Below are positions 1 to 15,765 of a DNA stretch of 61,992 nt, piece after piece. Source of the DNA: Kalaharituber pfeilii (taxonomy: Eukaryota > Ascomycota > Pezizomycetes > Pezizales > Pezizaceae); assembly GCA_015179045.1 (NCBI GenBank), contig WHUZ01000160.1:1-61992 (forward strand). The letters run 5' to 3'. The first letter of the stretch is position 1. Each line of letters starts with the position of its first letter. The notes beneath the pieces are model-generated. The model was not told where the DNA came from. It worked only from the letters and a program-made list of their open reading frames with translations, and did no database searches. A program made the translations under genes and the position numbers.

Positions 1-1591
1 CCCACCCGCCTTCATAAAACCATTCCTCGTCATCCGAATTCGAGATCCTGCCATTCAACACATTAGCACATGGTTCATCAAACAGACAAAAAAGCCACAG
101 GACCACATACACCAACACCCCATACTCTCCGGTACCATTCCCACTCCTGTTCCCGCAGTTCCTTCCACTCCAACCCCACCCAATCCTGCAACCCTAGGGC
201 CTTCTTTGCCTCATCCACCTTCTCCCTAACATAGACATCATACACCCATCCTTCCTCCTCACTCTCCTCCTCATCCTCGGTCGTCCCCGCATCATCGTCC
301 CCACTCCCCACACCCCTCACCAACTTCCTATCCACCTTCTCCCACGTACCGCCTCCGACTCCACCCCCGATAAGGTTCGCCTGCTTAGTCGCCACCCCCT
401 TCCTCCCCGTATCTCTATCCGGCAACCCCCAACCGTGTCCTCGTGCACACTCAAATATTCCAAAACCATCTCCTGCAACGCCCTCGACAACTCCTTATCG
501 CTATTATCAATATTATCCCTGTGTCCCCTCCCCTTCCTTGGATGCTTATGCATATTCTCGCCCCTTCTTGCCTCTGCCTTCTGTGGCACCTTCAATCTAT
601 CCTTATTATCCACGTCCATCACTGCATCCACCTCGACCTCCAGATTCTTTGCCTTCGCCTTCTCTGCTTCCTCCGCCATCTTCCTCTTCCTTTCTTCCAT
701 CTCCTTCTTCTCCAACGGGTGCACTTTTGGCCTCTTTCTCGTACTCACCGGCCCCGCAGACACCTGAGCCCCATGCTCCTTCTCTTTCCCCTTCTCCATC
801 TCCCTCAAACTCTCCCTACTTACCCTCGCCCTCACTTCTTCCTTCCTCTCCCTTCTTCTCTTCTTCTCCCTATGCCCCACCGCCGCCGCCCCTATGCCAT
901 CCCTCAACCCCTCCATAAAAATCGCCGCCTTCTTCGGACTCCCGCTCGCCACAGTCAGCCCCCGTCTCGCCGGGGACCCGCTTGCAGAGTACTTCCCTTT
1001 ATATGAGATCTTGTGTGCGAGATGGTACTTTCTCGGCTGCGGTACCTGGAGGTGGCTACTTGCCGGGATTTTGCCCCCAGGCGGCGGATGTCCATGTGTC
1101 GGCGGTGCTGCTGTGGCGCCCACAGCGGGGGCAGAACGCATGGTCGTTTTTGTCGCGGACGGGGTCGGCGGCGTAGTATCGATCGTCGGTACCTGTAGTT
1201 CTTCCTTCTTCGTCGCGACGGGTAACAACGGACTTTCCGGGGGGCCCTTCCTCTTGGTGGGGGTAGCCGTCCCGGTTCCTGCAAGGGAGCTCCTTACGAT
1301 CGGTGGCGCCACTTCCATCTTCCCTTTTCCCTTCTCCTTCTCCTTCACCTTTTCCTTCTCCGCTTCCTGCTTCCCCGTGCCCTCCGTCCTCGTCAGCCGA
1401 AACACATACCGGTCCCCAGGAAGCTTGATCTTTTTTGAGCTGCGGGCTGACGACGTCGAGGTTGGGGTCGCGGTCCCGGAAGAGTGCTGGGAGGTCTCGA
1501 CGATGAGTGCCGGTACAGGGTCTTCGTCGTGGCGGCGCTTGACGCGGATGGTTTGGGGCGGGGCGTCCATGAGACGGGGGGAGCCGGGCAT
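1..1591 (-). CDS. IWR1: Iwr1-like RNA polymerase II nuclear import factor (C-terminus runs off the window)
   Basis: Iwr1 proteins bind assembled RNA polymerase II in the cytoplasm and direct its nuclear import. The N-terminus (PPQTIRVKRRHDEDPVPAL, followed by a basic KKIKLP and YVFRLTR) is the usual Iwr1 opening. The C-terminal part has an acidic run and the diagnostic VYDVYVREKV. I place exon 1 at 449-1591 (ATG at 1591, or at 1570 just before DAPPQ), exon 2 at 136-380 and exon 3 from 47 leftward past base 1. The introns are 381-448 (GTGCAC..CAG) and 48-135 (GTACCG..CAG). The splice phases match, and exon 3 opens with the acidic SDDEEWFYEGG expected of the family. The middle 250 residues are low-complexity, Lys/Glu/Pro-rich and disordered. 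Identification rests on the two termini. Both donors are non-canonical beyond GT, so the exon edges are less sure than the identity. Confidence 0.8.
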
Positions 1592-1768
1592 GGTGTGTGC
1601 TCTGTGTGTGTATGTGTGTGTGTGTCGAGTGTGGAGATTATTGTGTGATGTTGTGGAGGGAAGGTGGGGAGTTGAAGGAGTGAGTCTTAGTAGAGTATGT
1701 GGGGTCGGAAGCTTAAGCTCAAGCTAGATGTGGGATGTGTATTAAAGTTTGATTTACACAAGAAAGCA

Positions 1769-1802
<34 letters not shown>

Positions 1803-3732
1803 GAATTGGGTCGTATCTCTTCAGATGGGTTACTTACTTGCCTTATGTAATACCCATCGATATCTTCAAAGTCACAGCTTCCAAGCCAACTCGCATCATC
1901 TTCTATCCCCCAGCCACGACCCTCTCCCAAAATCCCAAATAAAAACCAAACTCCAACCTAGAAACCCTCTTTTTCCCCCTCAAACTAAACTATTAGTTAT
2001 ATGTGTTCATTTGCTTTCATCATTCATTCATTTTTATGCATCATCAATATATACACTTCTATCTTACCTCCCGCTTAACCCACAACCTACTAGTTATCTA
2101 ATCAATACTCACGTGACACTGTCGCCTCCTCTTCTATCAAAACACATGCATGTACTTACTTCATACAGAATCTCTATCAGAGGTACCTCTTCAGTGTTTT
2201 TACTGCACGAATATGAAAAATATTGATACCCATAACGTTAGATTAGGTATCACAGAGTATTTTTCTTTTGTGTTCTTTTCTTTTCTTTTTATTTTAATCC
2301 CTTTATCGAATCAACATGTATGCTTTTTTTACCTTACAAAAGGGTTCCTTATACTGAGATATCGCTGTATGCAAAAAAAAAAAAAGCGTTAAAGTCAACC
2401 TCTAAATTTACTCATATTTTTATTTATTTCTCTTTCTTATTTTTCGTTTTGGCTTTCGTAAACACATACGTACAAAACCCTAAAACCCATACTTCCTCCC
2501 ACCTCCCACCTCCCACATTCCCCACACATACACATCCAATTCACATCCAAATATCGAGAGCACACCTTACTCTCAAAATCCAATCTTTCAGGATCTTCTT
2601 CAAACGTTACATGAGACATGAACAACTTCAAAAAATTTAGAATAAAAAAAAACTTCATAGTCCCACTCCTCCACCCCATCCCCTCTTCCCCCATATACAC
2701 CCCTTCTACAAACACCCTCTACAACATACCTGATTCACATACCCAGATCCAGCATCCCTCCCCCCCAAAAAACAATATTCAATTTCTTCATTTATATCTT
2801 CGAGGAAAAAAAAAAGAGGTTTACAACTTCACGATATATATATAGTTCTTGGATACACACATACATATACACACACAAAAACACACACGTAGTGTAAATA
2901 TATATAAAAAAGACTCCCAACAAAAATTACTATACTCTCCCATCTATCGCCCCAGCCCTCTAAATCCGCCCAACCTCCCGATATCACATCTTCTACTTCC
3001 TTGCTTCCCTCTTCTCGCAAAAAATAGAGAACGCAATAAACTCTGCAGGGTACATAGGTTTATATCATCAGAGCTAGAACAAGCACACACACGAGACGAC
3101 ACACGAGAACATGACACGACTTGGTTTATAAAAATCAGCCAATGTAACACTAAAAGCCAAGGAATGTTAAAAAAAAAAAAAGAAAAAAGAAAAAGAAAAA
3201 TAAAGAAAAAAGAGAAAAGAAAAGAAAGATCATAAATCAAGACGGGAAGATAAGATGGATGGCGCAAGATTTGATGAAGCATATTAATTGGCCGGCATTC
3301 GAGGGGCCTAGGGGACACGCAAAACGGGAAAACAAGTGACAAAAAAAGGCCAACGGGGAACCGGGAGAGGAGGGCAAGGGAAAAGAAGAAATAGCTGGGG
3401 CACAAGGGGGTATGGCTCCTACTACATAATTTTGTTTCTCAAAGGCAAAACAAAGTACATCATCCCCTCTGCTCCCAAGCTATCCTGTCTTAACTGAATC
3501 TTCAGTTACCTCCCCCTCCAGCCCCATCCACTCTCTCTCCTTACGCCCTTCACCGATCCTCACATCCATCTCTGCCTTAAATGTTGCTTGAAAGTGAAAC
3601 TATATCCTCCCACAGAAAAGCAGATCATCCGACCTATATGAACTCGACTCCTACACCAGCCCAACAAGTGCCACCAAATTTACAGACTCCATTCCTAGAC
3701 CATCCAAACTCCCCAGGCGCAATTAAACCCAT
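1592..3732. other. Intergenic, AT-rich, no gene seen
   Basis: This is the divergent/terminal gap between the IWR1 start and the CDC42 stop. It holds a run of about 30 A at 1770-1799, further A-rich or purine tracts near 2372-2384 and 3170-3230, and CA/TA microsatellite patches near 2830-2910. The open frames here are short and compositionally random. The region must contain the IWR1 promoter (just above 1591) and the CDC42 3'UTR (just below 3733), but I recognise no discrete element. Confidence 0.6.
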
Positions 3733-6440
<2,708 letters not shown>

Positions 6441-6446
6441 CCTTGT

Positions 6447-6781
6447 CTATAAAATCAAACAATAGCGGTTTCTGTATTTGGTGATAATAAAATTTGTATC
6501 GGTCTTATATCTAGTAAACTGAGGAACCACTTGATGTCAGCACTGCCCAACAGAGAATACAATGATTTTGGTAAAGCCAAAACCAAGCACAGAGCTAATG
6601 TAATGAGATTGATCTTGTTCGAGGGGCACATGATATTGAATCGAGGAAACATGCGAGAAGGTTAAGTTAGTTCAGATAACTAGCGGCAGCAACGCCGGTA
6701 ACCCAATCTCAGGGTATCTATCTCCTCCGAATGCCACCTTGTGCATAAAGGGGAGTAGATAAAGAAACAAAAATGACCTAC
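6447..6781 (-). other. Possible 5'UTR intron of CDC42
   Basis: On the minus strand a good donor (AAAG|GTAGGT, at 6781) precedes a good acceptor (TTTTATAG, ending at 6447) six bases before the CDC42 ATG. A leader intron directly before the start codon is common in fungal housekeeping genes. This is inference from splice signals alone. Confidence 0.35.
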
Positions 6782-7200
6782 CTTTGAATCTAGATGTTGA
6801 GCAGTGCGTCCCGATGCGTTAGCCCCCAGACCGCTAAGATAAAGCCTCCGATAGTATCACTGATCCTCTCGTATCTGTCGCTCCGGCGGCCATTCGCACT
6901 CGTAGTGCCCTTCCCCGCCTCCTTGTCCCCGCGTAACGTAGCCCATTACTCCCTCTTCCATTCCATTCCCAAGCAATCGCTAACAAGTCTGGGCCCTCTA
7001 GGCTCAGTTTGAGGCTTGAGGAGCAGTTATCCTCCAAAATTGAATGTCGTGATGGGCAGAGCCACGAAGGGGGAAGTATGCGGTGGAGTGGGGGGAGAGA
7101 TGCGGTATCTTGCACTCTGATAGTAGTACATACCGAAGCGTACAGTCAAAAATGTCGTGGATCTGCTTGACTTCCGTGTATTTCAGCCACAGGGTCTTCA
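6782..7200. other. CDC42 upstream region, no gene seen
   Basis: This is a mixed-composition stretch between the putative leader intron of CDC42 and the GC-rich island. The ORFs are short and not conserved-looking. It probably belongs to the CDC42 5'UTR or promoter, since no other gene start is visible nearby. Confidence 0.4.
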
Positions 7201-8015
7201 CCGTTGAGATGTGCTGTGCATTGAGTTAAAGTGGGGAGAAGCGGAGGGTGGCGGGTTAGGGGGCAGCCCGCTGGGGGAAGGTGTGTGTGAGTGTGTGTCT
7301 GTGGGGGGGGGGGGGGTGGGGAGGACGGGAGGGAGGATGACGGCAAAGGGGGGGGGGGTGCGAAGCTTACCAGAGAATGAACTGAGGTTGCGGTTGCGGT
7401 TGACGAGAGATTCGTATAAACGCAGTCGAGAACGTGAGTTGGAACAGTGAAGGGTTGCGTGTTGCAGGTTGGTGCGAAATAACAGCTCTACAAGGTTGCG
7501 GGAAGGGGGGATCAGTTTAGCAAGATGCTGTGGGAAATTTGGCGTGGAAGTGGAATGGAAGCTTGTTGTATCGGTCTGGCTTCTCTGGAGCTGCCTGGGG
7601 GGGGGGAGGTCGAGGGTGGCCCAGTAGCGCGGCGGTGTGGTCGGCACTCTGCTGGTTAGAGTACTCGCCAGGCAGGCAGGCAGGCGGGCGGGCGGGCAGC
7701 ACAGGGTGTGTTTGGGCAGCGGTGGTGAGCGCAGTCAGCAGGCGGCAGCCGCGGCAGGAGCAGCGGCAACAGCAACAGCAGCAGCAGCAGCAACAGCAGC
7801 GGTGGCAGCAGCTGGCAGCACTGGGCGTGCTGCTGGTCTTGGTCTTGGTCTTGGTCTTGGTCTGAGGTGCGGTGTGCCAGTGCGGCCAGTCAGCCAGCGC
7901 AAATTTAATATGGCAGCGCGACCAGTTCGGGCGCTCGTGCTGGGCAGCCAACGCCCCCGGTAGCGTGCGGAAATATACTGCGACCGGGCGCAGGGCCGTC
8001 AGCGGGCAGCGCACG

Positions 8016-8048
<33 letters not shown>

Positions 8049-8387
8049 CGAGAAGCAGAGGCAGCGTTCTGGCGGGGAACGCAGCGCATGGCAAACAAAG
8101 CCCGCAGCACCCGTCACGCAGCAAGCACGCAGCAGCACCAGCGTCAATGGCCCCGCCAAGCTACCCCCCTATCGCTATCTCCTACCCCCATCTCCCCTAC
8201 ACCCCACGAGCTGCTCCCTCGGCCGTGCACTCACTCTCCCCCGCTCCCATTCTCTGGCAAGCTCACCTCTACCCCCTCGCCTCAGAAATAAACGCGAAGG
8301 CACTAATATTTACGCGAAAATATCTTCCAGCACGACCCCGACGATGCGCACTTTCCCACTCACAGCTCTCCTCATCTAAAATTCTGA

Positions 8388-8419
<32 letters not shown>

Positions 8420-8450
8420 ACACACACACCCCAACCAGCGAGTCTCCGAC
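7200..8450. repeat. GC-rich low-complexity island upstream of CDC42
   Basis: A GC-rich block sits in otherwise AT-rich DNA. It contains G runs (7303-7316 and near 7350), GGCAGGCAGG-type repeats at 7670-7700, CAG/CAA triplet runs at 7765-7810 and 8015-8047, four to five copies of the hexamer CTTGGT at 7838-7862, and a run of 31 C at 8389-8419. ORFs through it are long only because low-complexity triplets lack stops, and they exist in several frames and on both strands. Read toward CDC42 (minus strand) the triplets are (CTG)n. A TATA-like GCCATATTAAATTTGCGC lies near 7900-7917 on that strand. I interpret the block as promoter or leader DNA, not coding. Confidence 0.55.
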
Positions 8451-10469
8451 CCAAGAAATTTGATTTCAATCTCAAAGGGGCCGGAATTACCCAATCGCTG
8501 CCATAACCCCCTTCAGGTAAGGGTAACAGGTATGGAAGGATTCCAACAAAGACCTTGCCTTTCTAGGCCGCACGCCTAGCTGTCTTTAGTCTAGCGTTTC
8601 ATCCAACAAGGCCTAGTTTGAGGGTCCTTGACAGGCGTGATATTCACCGTGAAGGATATGCTGCGACGCTGGCCACGATGCAAACGCGAAGAGCCTGGTA
8701 GCTCCCCAACCCCAACTGTCGGGTTTTGTTTCACCATGGCTTTGATGCTCGTGAAACAAGGACAAGGAGCTGTTTTTTACAAATTTTCCTACTCGAAAAT
8801 CCCTCAAATGCCTCGATAAGCTCCGCCCTCTCATATCCATTGTCCCAAGCTCTTACTGACCTTTCCATATCCACACATAGGCAAAAACAAGTACGGTTGT
8901 ACACATGCTCTATCTCCTGGTTTTTACCAAAAGCTTGCTGTTCTAAGCCTAGGTTCCGACGCGATTTTAAACTCCCTGATTGGCTCACCATTTCCCGGAC
9001 ATGCGCAGATCTCCATTACCAGTCCTTAATTCACTATCCAGATCCATTCACAATTAGTTTATCTTCACCCAACCAAAGTAAACTTGGCATGGGTTCTGGT
9101 TAGTTCAGGGTCTACTCTCCTTGATGCTACACTTCAATGGACTTTTCGTTACAATTAGATTACTGTCCGTGTTAAATTCGTCAACCAGTTAATTATTGTG
9201 ATACTGAAGCAGGCCCACTTGATTGCTTGCTTGATACCGTTACTCGGTTGAGGTGCTTGCTACCGGTAGTTACATTTAAACTGAACAAAATTGCTAGGCA
9301 TAACTGAGAATTTTGTTTTGACGTCGCAATGAATTGAAACACGTGAAAACCGATGACTTGAACGGAATGGAGAACTGAACGATCTTTACTTTAGGGGCCT
9401 AGATTCCGTACTCATTTTATCCAACCAGAGGTGACACCAAACTACCATTTAGTTACTCGAAGTGGTAGTCAGGTTTGTGACTTTGGGGCTGGCAACACAA
9501 CCCATTCGATTAATATAACATCTCGATATACTACCATGGTATTTCGATCGGTAGTTAGTCAAGCTACCTATCCTATCCCCGGCACCACGTTTCCAAATTT
9601 TGAATCACAGATTTAAAATTGCGCCTTCGCAAGAGAATTACACTACCTATGTATTGGTGTCTAGAATTTATAATAGCGCAACACACATGCAAGAAATCAT
9701 TATGCCTAGTCTTATGAACTATTTTGTCGCATTTTGGTAGGGATGTCAAGTGATATGTTAATTTCGAGGTTTTTACCAACGAAAGCGAAGACCTGGAGAC
9801 AAGGCGAACGAAAAAAAAAAAATGTCGAGTTGTACGGTTCTTACATATGTCCCTTGGAGTACTCTACTCAAGCTGACATGCATACCCCGAACATATGTAC
9901 CGCTTTGTTTTTGCTGTCAATTGTGTATGTGTCATCAAGAGTGCATGTCGGTATCCCACATGTACTCTTTATTGTAACATGTAACCCCATATATATATAT
10001 TGCATAACGTCTTTATTACTTTTCCCTCATTAAAGTTGGCCTTTTCGCCTTGTGTGTGCGTGCATTAAAGTTAGTCGAATGCAGCCCTGCAATAGATATT
10101 TTATTCTCTACTAAAATACATATTTTGCGATATCTCCACACCCACCATTCATCTACCGAATATTGACTCAGTACTGTACTGTCTACCATGAAAGGTGCAA
10201 AAGATCACTCTACCTTCATCATGTATCCACTCAATCTGAAATTTATACTATATCCACCCCCATCCCCGCCGTACCTACCCTATGAGATATCCCAATTCAA
10301 ATATATATATCTCAAATACAGATTTCTTCAACACAATATTTCTCTGAGTTTAGAGTATTCGTATTATCCGACTCTGAAGTCTATCGAAAGCACGGATATA
10401 TATATATAACCTTCAAAATGTACTTTGATAGAGTCACTTCTGGACTGATTGGGTGCTCTAGTAAGCAGT

Positions 10470-10474
<5 letters not shown>

Positions 10475-10520
<46 letters not shown>
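10475..10520. repeat. Poly(T) tract, about 46 nt
   Basis: An uninterrupted T run. No retroposon body or target-site duplication could be attached to it, so I treat it as a mononucleotide microsatellite. Confidence 0.85.
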
Positions 10521-10667
10521 CCATTTCGTACTATACCTTTCTTTTTACCTTCCCTGTCCTCTTTCTCTCGCTACCGATCTTTCAGTGTGAGTTTCATACA
10601 TTGCGGTAGTACAAAGGAAAAAAAAAATAATCACCCAGTTTATCGTTCATTTCCACAGTTACCCTCT

Positions 10668-10760
10668 ACTCACTCACTCACCCACTCACACTCACTCACC
10701 CACTCACTCACCCACTCACTCACCCACTCACTCACCCACTCACTCACTCACTCACTCACT
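10668..10760. repeat. CTCA/CACC minisatellite
   Basis: Tandem 4-mers (CACT) are organised into a 12-base higher unit, CACTCACTCACC, repeated about five times before ending in pure CACT. It is not a fungal telomere repeat (TTAGGG type). Confidence 0.9.
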
Positions 10761-12363
10761 TACATAACCATACCTTACCGTAACCAACAAATATCCCTCT
10801 CGACATACTTAGATCAAAACAATTATGTTGATTTTTTTTTTTTTTTTCAATCACGGAATAAATAAAGTAGGGCTATCTGAAGGTTTACGGTTTGTAAAGG
10901 GGAAGAAAGGGTTTTTATGTACCGTAAGTGCCTAACTTACCTGAATCTAAGTTTTCTTTCTTCGTTTATAAAAAATTAAAAATTAGTATCCTATATCCAT
11001 ATGTAGACAATACCCCGATTCAGTTTTTTTAAAACCGAGATGTAGCTAACGTGGGTGCCTGGAATGTATGTCTGTACAGCATCTGATACAGGTTTTATGT
11101 ACCTAACTAGAACCTACATATATAACATACAAGTACCTACCCTAACTTCAACTACAACTTCAACCTACGCTATGAGTACGGCTACAAAAGTAACATACAT
11201 AGGTACCTTTGGATTTACTCAATGCATGCCAAAATCAAAGCCGATATCTATAGAAATACCTTATATATATTTAAAAATTTTATCTCCCAAACCATACCTG
11301 ATCGCGACTTATCTAACAATCCGAGAATTATCTCATTCAAAACTACTATATAAGCCCACCTTTTTTTTTTTTTTTTTTTCGGTAGAAACTCATATATATT
11401 TGCCCATTTTTTTTGTTTACGCTTGTATACCCCATGAAAGAAAATGGAAAAAATCAAACACACAACAAACACACAACAAATATACAAAACAAACCGCCCA
11501 AATCCTACGAGTTAAACGGGGTTACTTAACATTTCCCGCACCACCATCACCATCACCACCAAGTGCCACACAATTTAAAGAGGTAAACAAACAAAAATTA
11601 AGACGCAAAACAAAAAACAATAACTTCTATATTTCCAGAGACACCCCCTACCTACCTTCCTACGAATGAAAAAAAAACGAAAGGTGGAAGATGTTCATAT
11701 TACCATCTCCCCTTTCCCCTTCCCCCTTAAAACCTAGACCTAGAACAAAGAAACAAAATAATAATAATAATAATAATAAAAAAGATATCAATGAATAATA
11801 ATAATGTGGTGTGGGATATCAAAAGAAAGAACCGTAGTAAAAATAGAAAACAGATAACAAAAATACTCAACCTGTGATTAAAAAAATAAGTGAGTAAACG
11901 TGATCACAGGGAAATAGAAAAGAAAAGTATACCCCCACACAATCGACGCCCCACGAATTTCATAATGCATCATCCCCAAATTCTCGATTACACTCCAAGG
12001 TTCCTCCCATTGCGTTTTCTGCCGATGTTTCCCGCAGTGTACGCCCCTATCCCCATCGAAACAGAAGAAAAATTAAAACAAAAACAACAACAAAAAAAAA
12101 AGCAAACAAAAGAAACAACATCTGTAATCCGGGTTCATCTCGCGCCATAGCCGTCGGTTCGCAAAGGTGAAGGTTATAAGGAGATGATGGTGCCACGAAA
12201 AGATGATGCCCTGGGCAAAAACTAGGATAACAGAAAAGGCGAAAAGTATCACTAATCCCTCCTTTTGCTGAATTTTGCGAGTACTTTTCCCTTGCGACTT
12301 CCAATCCTTGCCGTGATCAAGATCAGCTCACCCACATGTCTCCTCCCCCCGCCCACGGCTCTA

Positions 12364-13094
12364 CTACCAAATCTCCAATCCCTCAAACTCTACTACCAAC
12401 CCCTCACTCCCCCTCGGTGCCCCAGGGGATCCCATCGCCTGCGGAAAACTCAAATTTGCCGGCCTGGACGCATACACCCCGACCTTAACCGTCTTATCCT
12501 CTACCCCCCAAAAGAACCAATTCACCTCCCTCAACTTCTTCCACTCTCCATGCCCATCCTCAAACCACACCTCCAAACTGGTTCCGACTTTCTCCAATCG
12601 CACCCGAAGGTCGTTTTGGCCCTGGGGCAGCTCGACAAGAGACCAGTCGGCACCGTCTGTCGAGGCGGATACCGACGAGGCTACGCTTCGGCAGTCGTAG
12701 AATTCGATGCCGGCTTTGACCCATTTGTGGCCGGCGAAGATGACTAGGCCACCTTGATCCCATTCTGAGTCATGCGTCACATGTTAGCACGTACGGCTGG
12801 GTCCTAACGGAAGGTATAGAGCGCACCATAATTCCAAGGAGCAACAACCAAGACCTCTGCCCTCGTAAATGTCGTCAATGGCCTAGTATACAGGACTGGA
12901 GCTGTAAATGTGTCGCGGGAAGGTTTTCTCCAGAGATCCGTGCCAGCCCTACAATGATGTCAGTAATCCACTTTTCTTGTGTAACTAGCTTGGAGAACTT
13001 ACCGAGCCGTAAGCGTAAAGGAGCCCATCCATGGCGGGATTGGAGTATCTGGAGGAAGGTTGAGATACGCAAATGAAGAGCTATCTGGCGGCAT
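12364..13094 (-). CDS. DUF1349 family protein (concanavalin-A-like fold), three exons
   Basis: Exons are 13003-13094, 12827-12948 and 12364-12764, totalling 615 nt and 204 residues. The introns have GTAAGT and GTGCGC donors and TAG and CAG acceptors, and the phases are consistent. The order of motifs fits DUF1349 proteins: an N-terminal Pro-rich lead (MPPDSSSFAYLNLPPDTPIP); TDLWRKP; the EWDQGGLVIFAGHKWVKAGI block; GIEFYD; the DWSLVELP strand; LREVNWFFWGVE; and VGVYASRP ending in VVEFEGLEIW. The family adopts a jelly-roll fold. It is widespread and poorly characterised in fungi, with a presumed role in carbohydrate binding or metabolism rather than a known reaction. There is no signal peptide, so it should be cytosolic. 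Normal length suggests an intact gene. Confidence 0.9.
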
Positions 13095-15707
13095 ATTGGT
13101 CGATTGGAGATAGATCAATCAATAATTCAGTGCTTTCCGGATTACGTTGGTGGTGGATCCTTGGATTTGAGTTTGAAATAGCTCAGACTAGATGAAAAGG
13201 AACGTGGCATGTCAGTAAGTATACTTCTTTCAGCTTGGTAGGCACCAGATTGGGTTGTACTACTTTGACTTTTGCTTACTGAGCTGTATCCACTGATGGC
13301 TTCAGAAAACGTACACCGTCGCTTCGTTGGTGGGATGAAGTCGGAGAGATCAAGTCGGAAACTATAAAATTTCTTCGCTTTAAGAGGCGTCTAGGCGGCT
13401 TCGTATTTACCCTTTTATTCAACGGACAACTGTTCTATGACGTCGTCTTACGAAGCTGACAAGTTATGGGGAGTGCCAGATTGAATGCCAGAGATGGCGA
13501 TGGTGAAAGAAAAGCGGAAGCTGGATACGTCGCTGCTGATGATTATGGTGATGGCGGTGGACGCGGAAGTGTTCACGATTGTTGTTGATGTGCATAAAAG
13601 CTTTTTTTTTTTTTTTACTCTGCGTAACTGAGCGGGAGGGGAGGAAGGTGTGGGCGACGGGAGTTTCTGATTTGCTGTAATGTGCCTTTAGAAAAAAACG
13701 TTTTTTTTTTTTTTTTTTTTTCTCGTTGAATCAAAAGTCGTCGAACGAAGTTGTTGGGTTAACGGAAAACTGGTTACTAGAATTTGATGGGGGATGGCTA
13801 TGACTGGGCTGTGCTAGACCGGATCCAGGATGCCGAAGAAGAAAGTTCTTCGGCACGTTTATGTTAGATAACGCGGGCAAAGGTAAGCCAGCATAAAATC
13901 TAATGCGAAAAGAAAGCGAAAGTGTGGAGCAGAATGAAAGGAAGACTGGAAATTTGGCAGTTGATCTCCAAGTTTGTGGTGAAAGTAAATTGTGCGCAGC
14001 CTGGGAACATCCACAGGCTTGGAAATTATATTGCAGCTGGGGTAGATAGTTCCTGCTCCTTCCTTACACAATCTATTGTGCGCAAACCTTGTTCAGAGAT
14101 CAGCCTGCTGTCAAAACAAATGAGAACCTATTATGACACCTCTTTGCTCGTTGCCCCTTGTGTTCAGCATGATATTGCACATTCCCCTTCTGATCCAAAT
14201 TGTTTCTGTCTCTGAAATGCAACCGCAGCACGAGGATCACAAGCAATGGATTGCAGACATACCTTGCTTAGAGTTATCGGCAGCGGTCAATGATCTGCAG
14301 CTAGCTCGATTCAAGGGTGAAGCCCCTGCAAAGCTCCGTCAAAACCTCGCGCACGCCTCGTCACCAGTCGCGGTTTGCAGGCTGTGCAAGCCGGCACACG
14401 TTCCTCAGAGGTCTTGCGGGTATGATTTTCATGCAGCAGAAGCGTCCTGTGTAGAGTCGAACGTGCAGTAGAAGGCTACCTACAATACTTCTGTTACCTC
14501 AATCATGCACAGAATGCAGGAGAAAAAAGAAGGAAAGAAAAAATATATATATATTAACCAGACGTGAAAGAGCAAATGAAGTAAAATTGAACAGAGTGCA
14601 GTACGGTTCAAAGGACTGCCAGTGTAGTACCAACTGCCTAACTTGCTCAGCAGGTGCAGAACCAAGCAGAGAAGCGAGTCTGTCAGCAACTTGACGTGGC
14701 CCAATCCCCCGTAGAATATGAGCTCGCAGTGGCCCAGGGTATCTTTCCCCAAGGTCAATTTAAGTCGGGGGAAGTTTCAGGCCGTTGTCACGATTGACCT
14801 TAAAGGGTGATGTATTGTTGCAGGGGCACGGGTAGGGCGAGTGTCTTTCGTGATGCAGCAGCTTCTCGGTGGGCCCTGAATTGTGGGGGCTGTGAATGAA
14901 TAAGGGAATTTGGGGGCAGAGGAGGGAGAGCAAACGTTTCCTGAACGTGGCCGGATGAAAGGGGAATTGCGAGTGGCCAGACCGAAAGTCGTGGGTGTAA
15001 GCTGCAGGAGACACTGCATTGCGGAACCACGGGTGCAGCGGACACAGCACGCTACTCCCCTAGTCTGTACTACTCCCCGTGCCAAAAGGGAGCCTCGCTA
15101 CTACCGACGGGCCTGGGGCGCGGAAGCCCGCAAAAAGTGACACTTGTCGACAACTTAGAGATAGCACGTCTTTTCGCTGGTGCTCACTGAATACTACTAC
15201 TACATACTGAGATTTATATACCCGAGCATATGTGCATAGAGACTGCTCTTGCTATACAAGTAGCGTATACTACATACGAGTATCTAAGTCGCAAAATGGA
15301 TACAAACTCTTAACGTAGCGAATATGACGCTTTGTAGACTCCTCTTGTCAGGCCTCCCATACATGACAATTAATTACTATCGATCTGTCGAGACAGACGC
15401 TGACGGATGCCCATGCCCAGCCCCAAGGGCTCCCGTCAGTACTTTTCTATGGTGTAAACGTCCGCATAAATGTGGTTATTAACGTTTTCATCTTCAACAC
15501 TTCAATAAAATGCATGAACCCCGCAACCTAGCACTGATCATAGAAAATACCCCATTGCGGATGAAACATCGAAATTTCACTGTCATGATTGGAAGTTTAT
15601 TCCCCCTCTATTGCTCGCTCGGTGTTGCCCAAGAGAATGATAAACTTTGTGACTTTTTGGACGGAAGTTACCGTTTGGCAAGACCGTGCGTGCCACCAGC
15701 TGGAAAA

Positions 15708-15765
15708 AAAATAAAATAAATAAATAAATAAAAAAATAAATAAATAAAATAAAAATAAAATAAAA
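15708..15765. repeat. TAAA/TAAAA microsatellite
   Basis: Runs of AAATAAATAAAT-type units with occasional extra A. It is simple sequence only. Confidence 0.9.

Larger units (their letters stand above)
8451..12363. other. Gene-free, microsatellite-rich intergenic region
   Basis: Almost 4 kb has no ORF resembling a protein and no RNA gene that I can recognise. Composition drifts from balanced (8.5-9.8 kb) to strongly AT-rich (9.8-12.1 kb). It holds a run of 46 T at 10475-10520, a CTCA/CACC minisatellite (separate entry), a second T run at 10831-10847, another at 11361-11379 and (AAT)n at 11757-11780. The right end must include the 3'UTR of the DUF1349 gene. Confidence 0.6.

Noticed and set aside
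1770..1799. A run taken as a retroposon tail
   Set aside because: No element body or flanking duplication could be identified; treated as a microsatellite.
7198..8291. Long ORFs on both strands through the GC-rich island, with poly-Gln, poly-Ala, poly-Cys or poly-Leu
   Set aside because: They arise from triplet and hexamer repeats with no stops, overlap in several frames and show no domain or splice logic.
10668..10760. Interstitial telomere or CRISPR-like array
   Set aside because: The repeat is a simple CACT/CACC minisatellite without spacers, and this is a fungal nuclear genome.
13859..15140. Several ORFs of 70-110 codons on both strands
   Set aside because: Overlapping, compositionally random, no start context or domain; no consistent spliced model found.
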